Position numbers and translations under genes: made by a program
Part shown: in pieces, positions 36,742 to 51,700 of the stretch
How the letters are laid out: each line of letters begins with the position of its first letter
Numbering within the stretch: the stretch's first letter is position 1
Notes under the pieces: generated by a model
What the model was told of the DNA's origin: nothing
Database searches by the model: none
What the model saw: the letters and a program-made list of their open reading frames with translations, nothing else
Assembly: GCA_947561585.1 (NCBI GenBank)
Contig: CANNZV010000871.1
Coordinates: 124,001 to 188,000 of the forward strand
DNA length: 64,000 nucleotides
Source of the DNA: Caprella mutica
Taxonomy: Eukaryota > Arthropoda > Malacostraca > Amphipoda > Caprellidae
Direction of reading: 5' to 3'

Positions 36742-39700
36742 CTGGTGAACATAGGCATCATGTACTAGATTTGACAGTAGTAGTGTTTGAAGACACTAGA
36801 TTGAGATCTTAAATCTGAAATTTTCTGAAGTGATCGACTCATAAAAATATTCTATGTATAAACAAATTTGACTGATTTCACTTTATATTGAATGGAAAAA
36901 ATCTTGCACAACGGTTCTCTCTTAGTTTGTATTGCTCTTTTAATGAGAAATGTTTTTATCTAATTTTCAAAATTTCATTTTTCAAATAGATCTTTTATTT
37001 TGTTAAACAGCTCGATTACGCAGGACAACGAGTGCAGTCAAACGAGCGCTTTTTTCGATTCGTTTTGATTGGGGTTTCCGCCAAGAAACCGTTTTTGAAA
37101 GAAGTTCCATTGAACTCCATATTAAAAGTCAAGGGGTTGACATCCACTGGCTTTTAACATTGAGTTTAATGGAATTTCTTTCAAAAAAGTGGTTTCTCGG
37201 CTGCCAAACCGCTTTTGAAATGCATTGGAAAAACCGCTCGTATGACAGATCCCATATCGTCCGGTCGTAGGGATATAGTAATCTGTTTGCGATAGTGTGG
37301 CGTTACCGTCGTATAGGAAATTAGACACGCTCCTGCTACCAAGATATAAAGGACTTGGCTGAAAAAGAATTTCTTCTTTCGTGTGAGTTTTACCCACCTC
37401 CTTCCTGTTGAGCTGCAGAGTAGGTATGTTTTCATGGAAGTAGTAAGCCACTTGGTCATTTGTGGTGACAATAAATATTTGGAGAGTCGCCGTGTCAGAA
37501 TGATTATCTGAAAGTTGAAATTTTGTCTTATTCAATAATGTTAAATAAAATCAAAGAATTTCGTAACTTCACACAAAATTTAAATGGAAAGACTGAACAT
37601 CGGGAAAAAAACATATTCGAAAGGTGAAAAGAACAGTAAATTAATACTCTAACTACAACACTACGTGTTTTTGTACTTGGAGTACGTTATTTCTAGATAT
37701 TCATATATTTTACTTTCCCTCTAAGATATATTTATTCATTCCCAGAGCCTCCACAAAAATATATATGAAAGATAAGTTTATACATTTTATATTCCAGTAA
37801 GCATTTACCCAATACTATTTGTATACTCTTGTCCAATTATCGGTGGCTTAACATCAACAACAATGGTTCTTAAAGTGGGGTGCCCAGCACCCCTTTCGGA
37901 CCTGGATTGTTTATGGTATGGCTGTTTTATATGTTACTTATTAATTCGGTTCTTGGTTTTAAAATCAAGTAGAATATACATGAAGTATAATTGCCTTTAT
38001 AATTATAATTATAATTGTATCTTTTCAATCTATTTCAATGCAAAACAATGCTCAGGGGGTGCCTGAGAAAAGCAAGGGGTGTGCGAGAAAAAAACTTCAA
38101 GAACAGCTGTTCTACAACATTATCGCAAGGCCGTAGGTTGTTACTCACCTATATTTAGTTCATCGACGACTTTGACAGTTGTGTAACAGTTTCCCGTTAG
38201 ATCTGGCGGTGGAGTCTTGACAATCACTTTACCGACTGTTGCATTCGACTCTATTCTGTAATTTGAAAAAAAAACCTGTTTTAAAAATGTTCTAACAATT
38301 TCATACATGTTCGGCCAGTTCAAACATTGTTCTAACATTTTCATACATGTTCGAACCAGTTTAAATATGTTCTAACAATTTCATACAAGTTTGACCAGGT
38401 TAAACATGTTCTAACAATTTCATACATGTTCGAACAAGTTAAAATATATTCTAGCAGGCTAAATTTGTTCCTAACTCTTTAGTTAATTTATATATAAACT
38501 CACTCAAATACGTCACCATAGGTACTAGGTGGATCCCACACAAAATCTGCTATGAACGTGTAGATTAATTTCGGTTCGAAATCCAAATCAATAGCCTGTT
38601 GTATGAACGAATGGTTAATATTTATCCTCATTTGTAGTTCAAACATTTCTTATAAAATCACCAAAAAGAGAGCAATCTATCAGATGACATATTATCTCAC
38701 AATTTTCTAATTTCCTATTACTTCATAACTAACAAATTTATCGTCATGTAACCAGACCAACTTTAAAATATTTACAAACATACAATTAGTAAAGTTTATT
38801 TTATGAAATGTGAAAATAGTAAACTGAAGCAAAATCAACCTAAATTTTCAATATATAATTTAAAGAGTAGAATAACGTTTAGTAGGTCTAAATTGTTACA
38901 TCAATAACTAAACTGATAATTTTACCTGAAGAGTAGCGGCTTCGGCATCTACGGAGTCTGAGTTCATAATACTACCGAATATAACTTTCTCCAAGAATCG
39001 AGGTGGTTCGTCATTATCATCTTTGATTTTCACAGTGATCTGGTAAATCAAAATATATATTATAATATAATTCAAAAACTATTTATGTTTGATTTAATGG
39101 AAGTATAGCAATAAAATTAAAATTTATTAAATTTGATGAGAAGAGTTTAATCTATATTGTATGAGACGCTCTGAAAAGACAGCACTTATAAAGGTGGGAT
39201 TCCAATGCGGCGGTTGAAGCGGCAAGAGCCACACTGCTCGAGCCATACGGCTGCAGACGCGTGGCTCTATCCACTGATATGAATTCCAATGCTACGGCTG
39301 TAGCCGCTCTACAAGCGTCAATTTCAATGTTCTTATGATGGCAGAAGCACGTGAGAACCTCCTTTATTTATACCTCATAGATAGAGGAAGAAAACGAAGA
39401 AGATTCTTTGTTAATGCTTTGTTAATATATTTACTTTTCAAATCATTACTAAATACAATTAAAATAAACAAAACTCAATATCGAGTTTCGTAGATTAGTT
39501 AATATTCAAGTGCATCATAAATACATCAGTTTACCAGCAAATTTGTACAATTTTCTATGAGCCGGGAGATATGTAGGCGTTTTCTATGAAATATATTTTC
39601 AAAGGAAGACTAATGTACATTTACGAGAGCGAAAACTTAGAAGACATAAATGCAAAGAGCTGACAGAAATATTATTAATAAAACTTAATGCATGCGATTG

Positions 39701-42700
39701 TAGGTACAAACAATGATAGTACAAACTATAATCAAAATTACTTGAAGCTATATCTACTGTGTTAAAACAATTTACCTATCTAGGTATTTTTTTAATTTTA
39801 TTATTTTAATTTCAGTCTGCAGAATATGTGAGATATTTGGGATATTCTCTCCGAACAATTTTGAATTAATTCCTATATTTACATTAATTTTGCTACGAAC
39901 ACTTCTGAATTAATTCCTATATTTACATTAATTAAAGAAAATACGGTTAGTTTCGATCTATCTTGATTATTACTATTTAATGGGTATCTGAAATAACTTA
40001 CATCAAGGTTGAGGTCTAGACTTTTGTTTTTTGAGGTGAGATGTGAACGAATTTATTTATATATTTTTTACTATTGATAACCCACTATTTTTAATGGCAA
40101 TTACACTAGTATTAGATAATTATCATTCTTAACATAAAAAATGTGACCTGATACACGGGATTATATTGATACTAGTGTAATTTTCATTCAAATTAATAGA
40201 TTATCAATAAAAAAATATATATCTAGAAAATATACTTAAAAAGATGTACGTAGAAAAATTATGTGTGAGAAAATATTTATTTAGAAAAAATGTGAGTAAA
40301 GAAATTTATGCATAGAAGAATATATATGTAAAAAAACATGTAAAATAATTATGTTAAAAAAATGTTTGTTGAAAAAGTGTATGTAGAATATTATATAATA
40401 TAAATAAAAAATATATCTAAAGAATATATTTAAAATTTGAATTATAAAAAAATATGTTATAAAATTATTAACGAACATTAATTTTGTTAAAGAACATTTG
40501 TTAAAAACTGTATCTAAAAATTTACTGTATAAAAATGTATGTAATTTTTGTCAAGAAAATTTGTGTCAGAAAATATTTGTGTTCGAAACATACATATATG
40601 TAATTCATTTAATATACATTAAAAGTTAAAACGTGACATTTTTCTTGCAACCAACCAACAGACAAAGACACACTGAGTATATATAGTATATAGGGTGATG
40701 ATTTATTTTTTATTTTAATGGAAAAGTACACTTCTATCGGATTATACTATTGAAAACCCGTTATTTTAAACGGGAAAATACACTATAGTAGAAAAATGGA
40801 GGGAAAATAGCAGTGTGATGTATGACATTCTACTCATATTTAATCAACAGCAACTTTGTCAGTTATCACATTTTACTTTTTGCTTTCAAAATATTAAAAG
40901 ATAGCTGCAAAAATTACTACTAGCCGCAAGGCTGTGGCGGCTGGACTGCTCCAAGAGCAGTACAGTCGTACCGGATCGAGCCTCTTGCCTAGAGCCGCTT
41001 CGGCCGTACGGCTGTAGAAGCTCCATTGGAAAGGGGTACATGGGATATATCGGATAGCAGTCCAAAAGGAGAGCCGAGTGAATTGAGCCGCGTCTCTCTA
41101 GCCGCTTCAGTCGCCGCATTGGAATTCGACAAGGTGGAGCAGCTCTACAACCGACACTTTGAAGTACTTTTTTCAATTGCTAATTATTTTATTAGAATTA
41201 AGTAATTTATTTAGTATTAATTAATAATTTTTTTAGTATTAATTTATTTATTAGTATTAATTTATTTATTAGTATTAATTATTTTTTTAGTATAAATTTT
41301 TTTTTTGTATTAATTTATTTATTTTGTATAAATTTATTTATTTTGTATAAATTTATTTATTTTGTATAAATTTATTTATTTTTTATAAATTTATTTATTT
41401 TGTATAAATTTATTTATTAAGTATTAAATAATTTATTAATAAAGAATTAATATTAATTAATTGATTAATAATAGGTAATTAATTTATTAATATTAAATAA
41501 TTAATTGATTAATTGTTATTAATATAATTATTAATAATAATTCATTTAATAATAATTATTTATTTATTAATTTTAATTCATTTATTAATGTTAATCAATT
41601 TATTAATATTAATTATTCATTAATATTAATTAATTTATTAATATTGAATGGAAACAGTACCAAAGATACCTAATTTAACTGCAAACTTTGTCTGTTATCA
41701 CGCTTCACTTATTTACCCTCAAAATATTGAAGGGAGCTGTAAAAATTACTACTAGCCGCATCGGATGGACTGCTCCTTGGGCGACTCTAGCCTTAGTTGC
41801 TTGAGCCTCTTGCCTAGAGCCACTTCGGCCGTACGGCTGTAGAAGCTCCATTGGAAATGGGTACATGGGATATATCGGATAGCAGTCCAAAACGAGAGCC
41901 GAGCGGCTTGAAACGCATGGCTCTTGCCGCTTCAGCCGCCGCATTGGAATCACACCTTATTAGGTCTTAGGACAACAAGTGGGCCCCATATGTACCCCAC
42001 CTCAATCTACTGATTCTACTCCCAGCCAGGTGACTCTGCCCTGGTCATTAACCAGGGTAAATATAATATATCCCACTGAGTCAGTGCGGGAATCGAACTC
42101 TCGATCTCACTGATGTGAGGTATGCTCCCGAACCACACTGTGCTACCGATCAACTGCTGCGACAGCATCACCCACCTCTGTCATGCTAGTGTTAGTAACC
42201 ATTGGGTAGGTAATGTTGACATTTTCTTCAGAGTTGGTAGCCATGACTATCACAGTGTGACTCTCTTGTTCTTCTCTATCAAAGGGCTCAATGGGGGACA
42301 ACTCAGGTACTAAGGGATTTTTGATCTCAAACAAATCTATGGCACCTCCTGAAATGCAAAAACGAGAATGATTAATCAGGGTACTACTCATGTTATCATA
42401 GACTCATAGTATGCAATGAATCAACTATTATTATGAGGTTATTTAAACTCAATGTTGAAGGTTTTATCAGGTTTCAAGCTTTCTAATAGAAAGATTTCTA
42501 TTCATCATCAGGAGAAAGGTGGAAACTATTCATCATCAGGAGAATGGTTTTCCACCTTTATTCTGATGATGAATAGAAATCTTTCTATTCGAAAGCTTGA
42601 AACCTGATAAAACCTTCAACATTGAGTTTAAATAACCTCATAATAATATGGATTTCCCGTTGAGTTTGAATCTTTTCCATCAAAATGAATCAAATGCTCA

Positions 42701-45700
42701 ATAAATTATATTAATTATTCAAATGTGAACACGATTGAAGTCTGCTATTTGCATACGATTGCAGTTAGCAGACTAATAATTGTCAGTATAAGTTATAACG
42801 AACTCACCAACCAGATAGTAGTACACCGGTGACTGCAAACTGTACCTATTGTCCTCATCCACTGCTTCCCTGAATGCTCCATCATCCATAGAATTTTCTG
42901 AGGAAAATATGTTAAATCTTCTGTCACTCTATTATTATATACTTGCTACTATTATAAACATTAAATAGTTCTGCAAAAACTATTTGCAAATTTAACCTAG
43001 TTTTCGTAAACTGACGTAGCTATAGTATCGATCTTAGAAGGTTACATATAAATATGTGTCAATAAACCTGATTTACTCGGCCTAATTGAAATATTCATGT
43101 CACACATTCAAAATCTAGTTGTATTATAGATGCATTCACCAAATGGAAAAATTCAAATTACTTGATAAATATATCATATATTGTACAGTCATTTTCATTT
43201 TATACAGGGTGCAGAGAAAGTCCCCGATCATATAAAAATGTTAATTTAATGAGTTGTGATGGATGAAATAAAACAAAACTTATCGCACAATATCTCAATA
43301 AACCCATTTAACAGTTCTACCAATTATTTTTCAATATGATCACCATTGGCGGCGATTACTCTCTCGATTCTACCACTGAAGCTCTTTACTGCGACACGGA
43401 GCGTTTCTTTGGGAATTTTGGCCCATTGTCGCTCGAGGGACTTCTTCAGAGTTTCCGTACTATCATGAGCTGTAGCGCACGCTTCTTTCTCCAAGATGGG
43501 TCACACATAAAAGTCCAGAGGGTTCAGGTCCGGCGATGAAGGAGGCCACAATTCCTACCTCTAGAACGCAGGAAAGTGACGCTCACACCAACTGTCCTTG
43601 AAGAGCTTCTTCATCTCGACTTGTCCTGGAGTCAAAATATCCTCGATATACGATTTTGCGTTAACTTTAGCGCCTTCTCTGATGAAAAGGAGAGGAGATC
43701 TCCAACTCTCATTTTTGCCAAAATTCTGTCGTTCTGGGAGTTGAATTTGGCCTCCACAGTGAACATTTTCTCATCCGAAAAGACGATCTCACCAGCCGGC
43801 GTGCCATCTTTCATTGCATTCAATAGAATCTTTGATCTGTCCAGCCTCTTTTGTTTCTGTAAGTCCGTGAGCTATTGCATGTTGGTCATTATGAAGAGGA
43901 ACAACTGGAGGTCTTCCTTGACGATGGTTCTCACACTTTTTTCGTCGATATCCATACTCTTAGCCATCTTTCTCATGCTTCGCTTGGGGTTCCCCCTTAT
44001 CCGCTCCCTAATGGCTTTGATTTTGGTTTGAGTGCGTGCAGTACGAGGTCATCGACACCTGGGTCGATCACCTGTTGTCTCCAGTTCTTGGCAGCGTTTA
44101 ACAGCATCCCTAACAGTCGATTTCGGTGCTTTTAACAGCTTAACAATCACTGGGTTTGGCTTTTCCGTGCAGTGTATTTGAATAATAGCCTCACGTTAAC
44201 TCATTTTTACAAAAGACAATGTAAAATTATCAAAATTTAGACATGGAACATTAAAGTATATGATTATAGGAAGAGAATATGATATAAATGGATAAATTTA
44301 GTAAATAAATAAAATCTTTAATTTAAAAAATAAAATTTGATCGGGGACTTTCTCCGCACCCTGTATAGTGGGGGCTGACTACTGTACCTTGTATCAACGA
44401 GTCATCTGTACAATCTTCTAAATTTTCGCAGAAATGAGGTAGGTAGTCATTTCGATTTTCGAGAGTCACGTTGATGTAAATGTACTCTGAGTAGAGTTGA
44501 ACTGCACTGCCCTCATCTTTAGCTCTTACTGCCAACTAAGAGCAAGACAAGGATGGCAAAGAGTAAGAAGAGATGAAATAAATGAAAATGAGAACAAGTG
44601 GAATCTTAAATTATGCAATTTACAAATAGCTATTGTTAATAGAAACAGGGCAGTTTTTGATTGCAGATAAGTTCCCTACACGGTAAGTTCATCGAATGGT
44701 AAGTTCCCCGTCGGCATGGTAAGTTCACCGCATGGTAAGTTCACCGCATGGTAAGTCACCGCATGGTAAGTTCACCGCATGGTAAGTTCACCGCATGGTA
44801 AGTCACCACATGGTGTAAGTTCACCGCATGGTAAGTCACCGCATGGTAAGTTCACCGCATGGTAAGTTCACCGCATGGTAAGTCACCACATGGTGTAAGT
44901 TCACCGCATGGTAAGTTCTCGCACCTCAATTCACCGAATGGTAAATTTTATTTTATTAATTTGAGTTGATAATTCCTTTTAACCAAAATCAGTAAAATGT
45001 TTGACAACTGATTCTATACATTGTAATTAATAGAGAACATATAAATACTATACATAATATACACAGCAAAACCTCGTAGTAGAGCAGAGATACGTTCCAA
45101 GTTTGTTTGGTCTAGTAAGAAACTCACCTCAGCAGTTTCCTACTAGACCAACATAGTTTTCTCTAAAAGTAAAGCGGTGACTTTAACATTTCGATAGCTC
45201 TATTTGTTTATGATAACTTTAATGCCAAATTAATGGTGACTAACATACCAATTTTGAAGGGAAACACATTTAGAAACAGTATGAATATTTTTGTTTCAAT
45301 TAATATAGATAAAATATTTCTTCAATTAAATTATCATTTTATAAAGTTATTATAGTCTTCACTGTATCTAGTTTTCTGTAATATTTCACATCAATTGTTT
45401 TATAACAGACTCTACCATTAAATCTGAAACCGATTCTTCCTTATGTTTTATCCTAAAAACAACATACATAAATATAATACATTATTCAAATTAGTGATTT
45501 ATCTTTAAAACAGTATTGTAATTATTACTCTTGTAATATTTACACTAGAATAACTGTCAGGTGACAAAAAATGTGTTTTGTCTAGTACGAGATTTTTTTT
45601 CAGTACAGTTTCAAAATTTCTTGGTCTAAAAGGAGGTTTGCCTACTAGGAGGTTGGTCTACTAGGAGGCTGGTCTACTAAGAGGCTGGTCTACTAGGAGG

Positions 45701-48700
45701 CTGGTCTACTAGGAGGCTGGTCTACTAGGAGGCTGGTCTACTAGGAGGCTGGTCTAAAGCAATGTTTTGTTGTATATTTATCTTATTCCATACTTACTAC
45801 TACACTCATCTTAATTTACGAGTATCATTAACAGTAAAATAACTATAATTTCGAGAACAAATGATAAGATTAAATAAATACCATGCAGTAAAATGAGTAA
45901 AATATTTATGAAATAAATGGCATGCATCGATATGTTAAGCCTGTGACCGGAAAATTCGTCCACTGAAAATTCGTCCATTAAACGCAAATAATTAATTTAT
46001 ATAGAATAAAATGTTACGATAAATAATTGATATATAATAGTTTAATATATGTAGGTAATATTACATATAACGTCACATCCATAGAGTTTGTTGCAATACA
46101 CATTGCACAATTCATGATTGTTTAGTGGAACATTAAGATTGATAGATATATAACATTGTAGTTAATTAAATTTAAAAAAACACTATACATTATAAATATA
46201 AAGAGATATAGTGCACCTAAGGTTAGGTTAGCGGTCTGGTTGGGGGGTGGGGGGTATGGAGGATGGGGGGGGGGCATCCTCCTTCCCCTCCCGGGCCAGG
46301 TTTGATAGTGACAAAATATATACTCCACTGTATTTTACATTGAAAACGAATACCTTATTTGGGTGGTGTTTTCGGCGAAACGAACTAGAATCCCGAATGA
46401 AACAGCAAATTTTTTGACGACAACTGTTGCCCATGTTTTGAATAACTGAAAAGTTCAGCTGTTCAATCTAAATATTTGATTAAGTTATTTTCTTCATTAT
46501 ATATACATAATATATTAACTACATAGATTTAATTTTTCAGTTTATCGTTACAGTTATAACTACAGTTATAACTGCTAATTATATGAGTTATTTTCATCTA
46601 ACCAGATTCCATGCGACTGGAATTATCTCTTACAATATTGTTAACACTCAATAATGTCTTTCTTTCTATTCTTAATTTAAGAAAACAGACGAATTTTCTG
46701 AGGACGAATTTTCGGTGGACGAATTTTCCTAGCACCATTAGGCCAGAACAAGTCGTGTAAGTGAGCAGCAGATTATTTGAAAAAAATTCTTTCTTTGTCT
46801 TTCTATTTCTCCTGCAATATATATTTCGATAAAAAAGATTGATGCATTCTAAACATTTCAAGATATTATTCAATATTAGCATTTGCTCATTGAATGTCCT
46901 GCACCATCCTTTGACATTATTATTGTTTTTTGGTCATCTTCGTAATAGCAAGAACTAGAAAACAACAGAAAGCTCCAGAAAATTTGCGGCTTACATAAAA
47001 CATTTTTGTAATCTAGAATTTTGTAAATTTGAACTAAATTGTTTTTGCAGTGAATTTACAGTTCGATGAATTGAATAGCTGTAAACTGACGAAGCGGTGA
47101 ATTTTCCTGCGATGAACTTTCCTGCGGTGAATAGAGGGCGAAAACGTACCGGACACCCAGTTTTTATAGTGATGCTCTATTTAGACGTAGGTACTATTGA
47201 TTCAACTTTATCATTTAAATTTAACGTTTTTAAGAATGAAATCCATTACCAAGTAGCTGACAGCTTTTTCTCTGTCCAATGCTGGTGATCCAAATTGTAG
47301 ATACAACTCAAATTCCGTCTCATTTTGTAAGATCTTCCTAAAGGCAAACGATTCAATCTGACCTGTGTAACAAATAAAATATGATTCGAATTAAAATTCG
47401 TATATCAAATGATCAGAAGATTTTATATATGATTTACTAATATATTAGGTTGTATTGCAGTCCTTGGAAGGTACCGTACAACTCACTTTCCACAGCATCG
47501 TCTGGATACGTTTTGGAGAGACTGAGATCGATTTCTAACTCATTCACCAAATTATTAGGAATTTTGGCATCTTCATCACCGTACTGCAACTGTGCAGATT
47601 CTTTCTCTCCTTTTCTACAAGGTATGGACTCAAGACTGGCGTATTCATCCTGTGGAGGAATTGGTAGGAGATGCCTTTCAGTTAGGATACGTATACATAC
47701 ATACATAAATACATAAATATGCAAAGAAGACACATTCGTTATTTTCTAGATGTAGGATAGAGACACCATATAATAGTTGTAGTATAAGTGCACTGGTAAT
47801 TTATTAAAAGTAGTATATATAGGCAGCAACAACAGATATTTCTAATTATTGTAGCTTAAACACATCACTAATTTCATAATAATTGTATCATAGATACACC
47901 AAATATATTCTAATAAACAAAAATAATTTGGTTTTCTTTTACATTTAACAGTTTTTCGTTTTTCATGTGCTGCTAATTCATTTAACTTCCTGTACATTCA
48001 TTGGGTATACATGGTAGCTGCAGGTATCATGTATGGTAATTAAATATGAATTGTTTATAATCTTATAATGATTTACCTCTTCAATGACAATAGTCCCGTC
48101 GTTAGCCAAGAGACATCCAATGAAATTCAATGTAGGCCTGTAGTCATTGTAGTCCTCTATGTTAACTGTGATGTTGAAATGACTCACTTGGAGTTCTTCA
48201 TCTCCCACTTGGGGATTTTTGGCCTGAATGCAAGGAGTAAAAGTTATGTTTCATTAACCAAAGGAATAATAAGAGGTTTCAGGTTAGATGATCGTAATGT
48301 TCGAAACGTGGCTTTAAAAATTGTTTTAATAGTCAAACTCTATTTGTTTATCTTAAAAATTCGCTTACTTCTACAAACTGAACCGACATTTATCAACCAT
48401 TATTATCCAAGGGATTAAATTTAGTGACTTTATCCTGTAAAAAACATATTTGGCTGGTACACTCCACTTCAGGTAATACTAAATACACTTCACCTAAGGT
48501 TAGGATAGCGGTCCAAAGGGGGAGGAGCTAGCTCTCTCAGGTGACTTTGAAAGTGATAAAATGTATACTTTACAGAATTTACCTAGTGTCGAATTTACTA
48601 GAGTGGAATAATATGGGTTAGATATTAAGAATTTTTTTTACCTCAATCTCTAGATAATAAATTCCAGTCATTTGCGTTAAGTCCACAGCTGCCTCTAAGC

Positions 48701-51700
48701 TGAAATAAAAAAAAAAGTTGAAAAAAACATCAAATTGATCATTGACCAATTTTTTTTCAAATATTTTTAACTTCGATTAATTTTTTTTATCAATTTATTT
48801 AAATCCTAATGAATTAAGAGATTGAAAGATCATATTCGACCTTTTTTGAGAGGAAATTTGGATTAATTGAAATTGTATTAGATATAGAAATCGTCGAAAT
48901 TATATATTAATATCTGAAGAAATTGAGTGTGTTAATCTGTAAAAATAATTAACATCTCTTTAAAATTGAAGGCAATAATTTAAGCTCTGAAATGTGATTT
49001 ATCTTAAATATACACTATACAGTATATGGTGTCCTAGCTGTCCTGAGTACGTTTCACTCCTCATATCTGCTGGACTATGTTATGTAGCAAGACGAAACTG
49101 GTACAATTTTTTGATGATTTTGAAGATAAATACAATAAATTTGTTTTAGTTACTACATATCCATAATATTTTTTATGATATTTAAAGTAAAAATTTAAAT
49201 AAAGCAATTTCTTTTGAGGAGAAATAATAGTTTTACAACCCCCACCCCAATGCCGACAAATTAAATATCTCTAAATGAACGTGTTTATTCAGAACATCGT
49301 TATAATTGAGCAAATGCACATTTTAGTTTACGAGTCATAATCAAAGTTTCGCCGAATCGCCTGCAATGGTGACCGACAGCCCCTTCAGGGTACAGCAGAT
49401 AGGGTCGCTATGTGGTGTGGCGGCGCAACCTAATATTGGGTAAATTCCTAGTTCACGTCCCTAATTGATTTAGGGACATGAGCTAGGAAGGGGGTAATTG
49501 GTAAGTTCCCAATTTTAGGACACGTAAGAAAAACAATATAATAAAAATTAAATAATTATTATTATATCGTTTTTTCTTACGTGTCCTAAAATGGGAACTA
49601 ACCAATTACCACCTTCCTAGTTCACGTCTCTAAATCAATTAGGGACGTGAACTAGGAATTTACCCAATATTGTACTAGTCTCGTTATGTTATCTAAAGGC
49701 TGCAAAGAACTGTTTCCTTACTAGAATGACCACTCCAGCACCTCCCCATCGCTGTTGTTCCTGGTAGTGTCCCTAACAATGAAGGGTATCGAATCCAACT
49801 GTTCACCACTCTCTTTCCAGTAAAAAGCGATCGCTTCGTAGTGGATTTCGATCGCCTCGCCCTCAAGATCGCCATCAGTGGCTGTCACTATTGAACCAGC
49901 CGTTTCGACCCTCTCTCCCTGAAATAGAAGTTTCGAACTCACCAAATGATGGGAAAAATAGGAGAGCTGGCATTAATTCTTATGAAACATTATATAATTT
50001 AAAAAAAAAACCTTTCTTGTAGTTGTTTTTCTAGAAAATAGTACTTGATACGCCCCATTCTTATAACTACTCTCACTATGACAATTGAATGTATATTATT
50101 TACCATAAAATTATTTTAAACGACCAACCAAATTACAAAAGTAAAATAATTAATAAAAAAACCACACCTATTTAATTGTTATAAGTGTTAGTCGTAATAT
50201 TATCGGGGTGTGTTCCCTATTGGATAATCTCATTTAGTTTTATTTTGTTAAATCAACAAACCTGTAACTCAAATGGTGCAATGATATCAAAGAGTGAAAG
50301 TTTTAGACAAAGAAATACAGTAAAACTCCTGAGTCATGAAGTTCTGAGTTATGAGGCACTCGAGTAATGAAGGACCTGAGTTATGAAATGCACCAGAGTT
50401 ATGAAGTATTTTCTATGCTTAAATTATAGAAAATCATATACGTTAAGAATTTTGTCCTAGTTATCCCTCAAAGATAATAGTTTTCTCCCAGATTTTAATC
50501 ATAGAAAGATATTTAATGCACCTGAGTTATGAAGTGGCTCTGAGTTATGAAGTGGCTCTGAGTTATGAAGTAACCAATACTTCATAACTCAGGAGTTTCA
50601 CTGTATTATATTGTAACTCCACTTGATTTTCTTTGATCCCACCATAACTTTCTCCTTACGCATTGTTACTAAATCCTAACCATACGAACCTGTTTTAAAT
50701 TCTCCATTGTGTAAATATCAGGATCGTACGGTAGTACAGGTGCTTTGTCATTTACATCCAGGATGTCAACCTTCATGCTGCAGTCTGAAAACTTTACTGG
50801 AATAAACAAGAAAGAATTTTTTTATATACAATATACTACTGAATATTGGTCATTCTGGTTTAAAGAGTTAAATATACTCATCCAAAATAAAGCAAGTTAT
50901 ACAACAAAGAAAGTTGTCCATGGTGGAATTTTCTACAAGTTCAGTTTAACGCCGGTGGAATCTTCCTGGTGGAACTTTCCGCGAGGGAACTTTCCACGAG
51001 TGAAATTACCGGCCACGGTACAAATCAATGTGTATCTATTCATCAGACCAATACCTATATTTCAATCAAATGAAATGAGCTAGTATAGTTCAAAAACTGA
51101 ATTGGTTAGAAATACCTGCTTCAGACAATGATAATAAATGTACCCTCTTCAATTAGTTTAATAGTCTCAAATGATAATTTGGTTAAATGAAATCCTTACT
51201 TTGACATGCAATTGAAGATTCATAAAGTTCACACTGATCGTTGACTCTGATGATGAGTTCCCATCCGGATGGATTAGCTTCTCTGTCCAGTTCTCTATTT
51301 GCATCTTCGTAAACTGAAACCACGCCTAGAAAATAGGTGAACATTTTCAAATATCAAATGACTAAGCAGCAAAGAGATACAGAATAACAAAGGAGCTTGG
51401 ATAAATTGTATAAAGGTATTTGCACGATGAATGTCTAAAAGCAACTGAGTGACGGGCCGTCACGGGCCGTCACAATTAGCCGTCATTAGCCGTCACTGAC
51501 GGCTAATTTTCTTTATTCATATAGTTGTTTCTATAAAATCTTCAGTTAGGGCAAAGTTATTTGAAGGTCGTCACCATACATTTGAGGAAAGAACAATCAA
51601 TTATTGTTTGGAGTTGAGGACATCTGTGCCAAGGGATAAGAATTTCTGAACCAAAGGAGATGAACATTTGTCTCAAGGGATAAAACATCTGCCTCAAGGG

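Noticed and set aside
40281..40478. 65-aa Phe/Ile-rich frame as a membrane peptide
   Set aside because: Low-complexity AT-rich DNA; composition alone gives this.
41985..42155. Functional tRNA gene
   Set aside because: Good A and B boxes, but no acceptor stem pairing and a long non-tRNA body. It is a SINE.
43336..44135. Plus-strand open frames over the second mariner
   Set aside because: They are antisense shadows of the decayed transposase on the minus strand.
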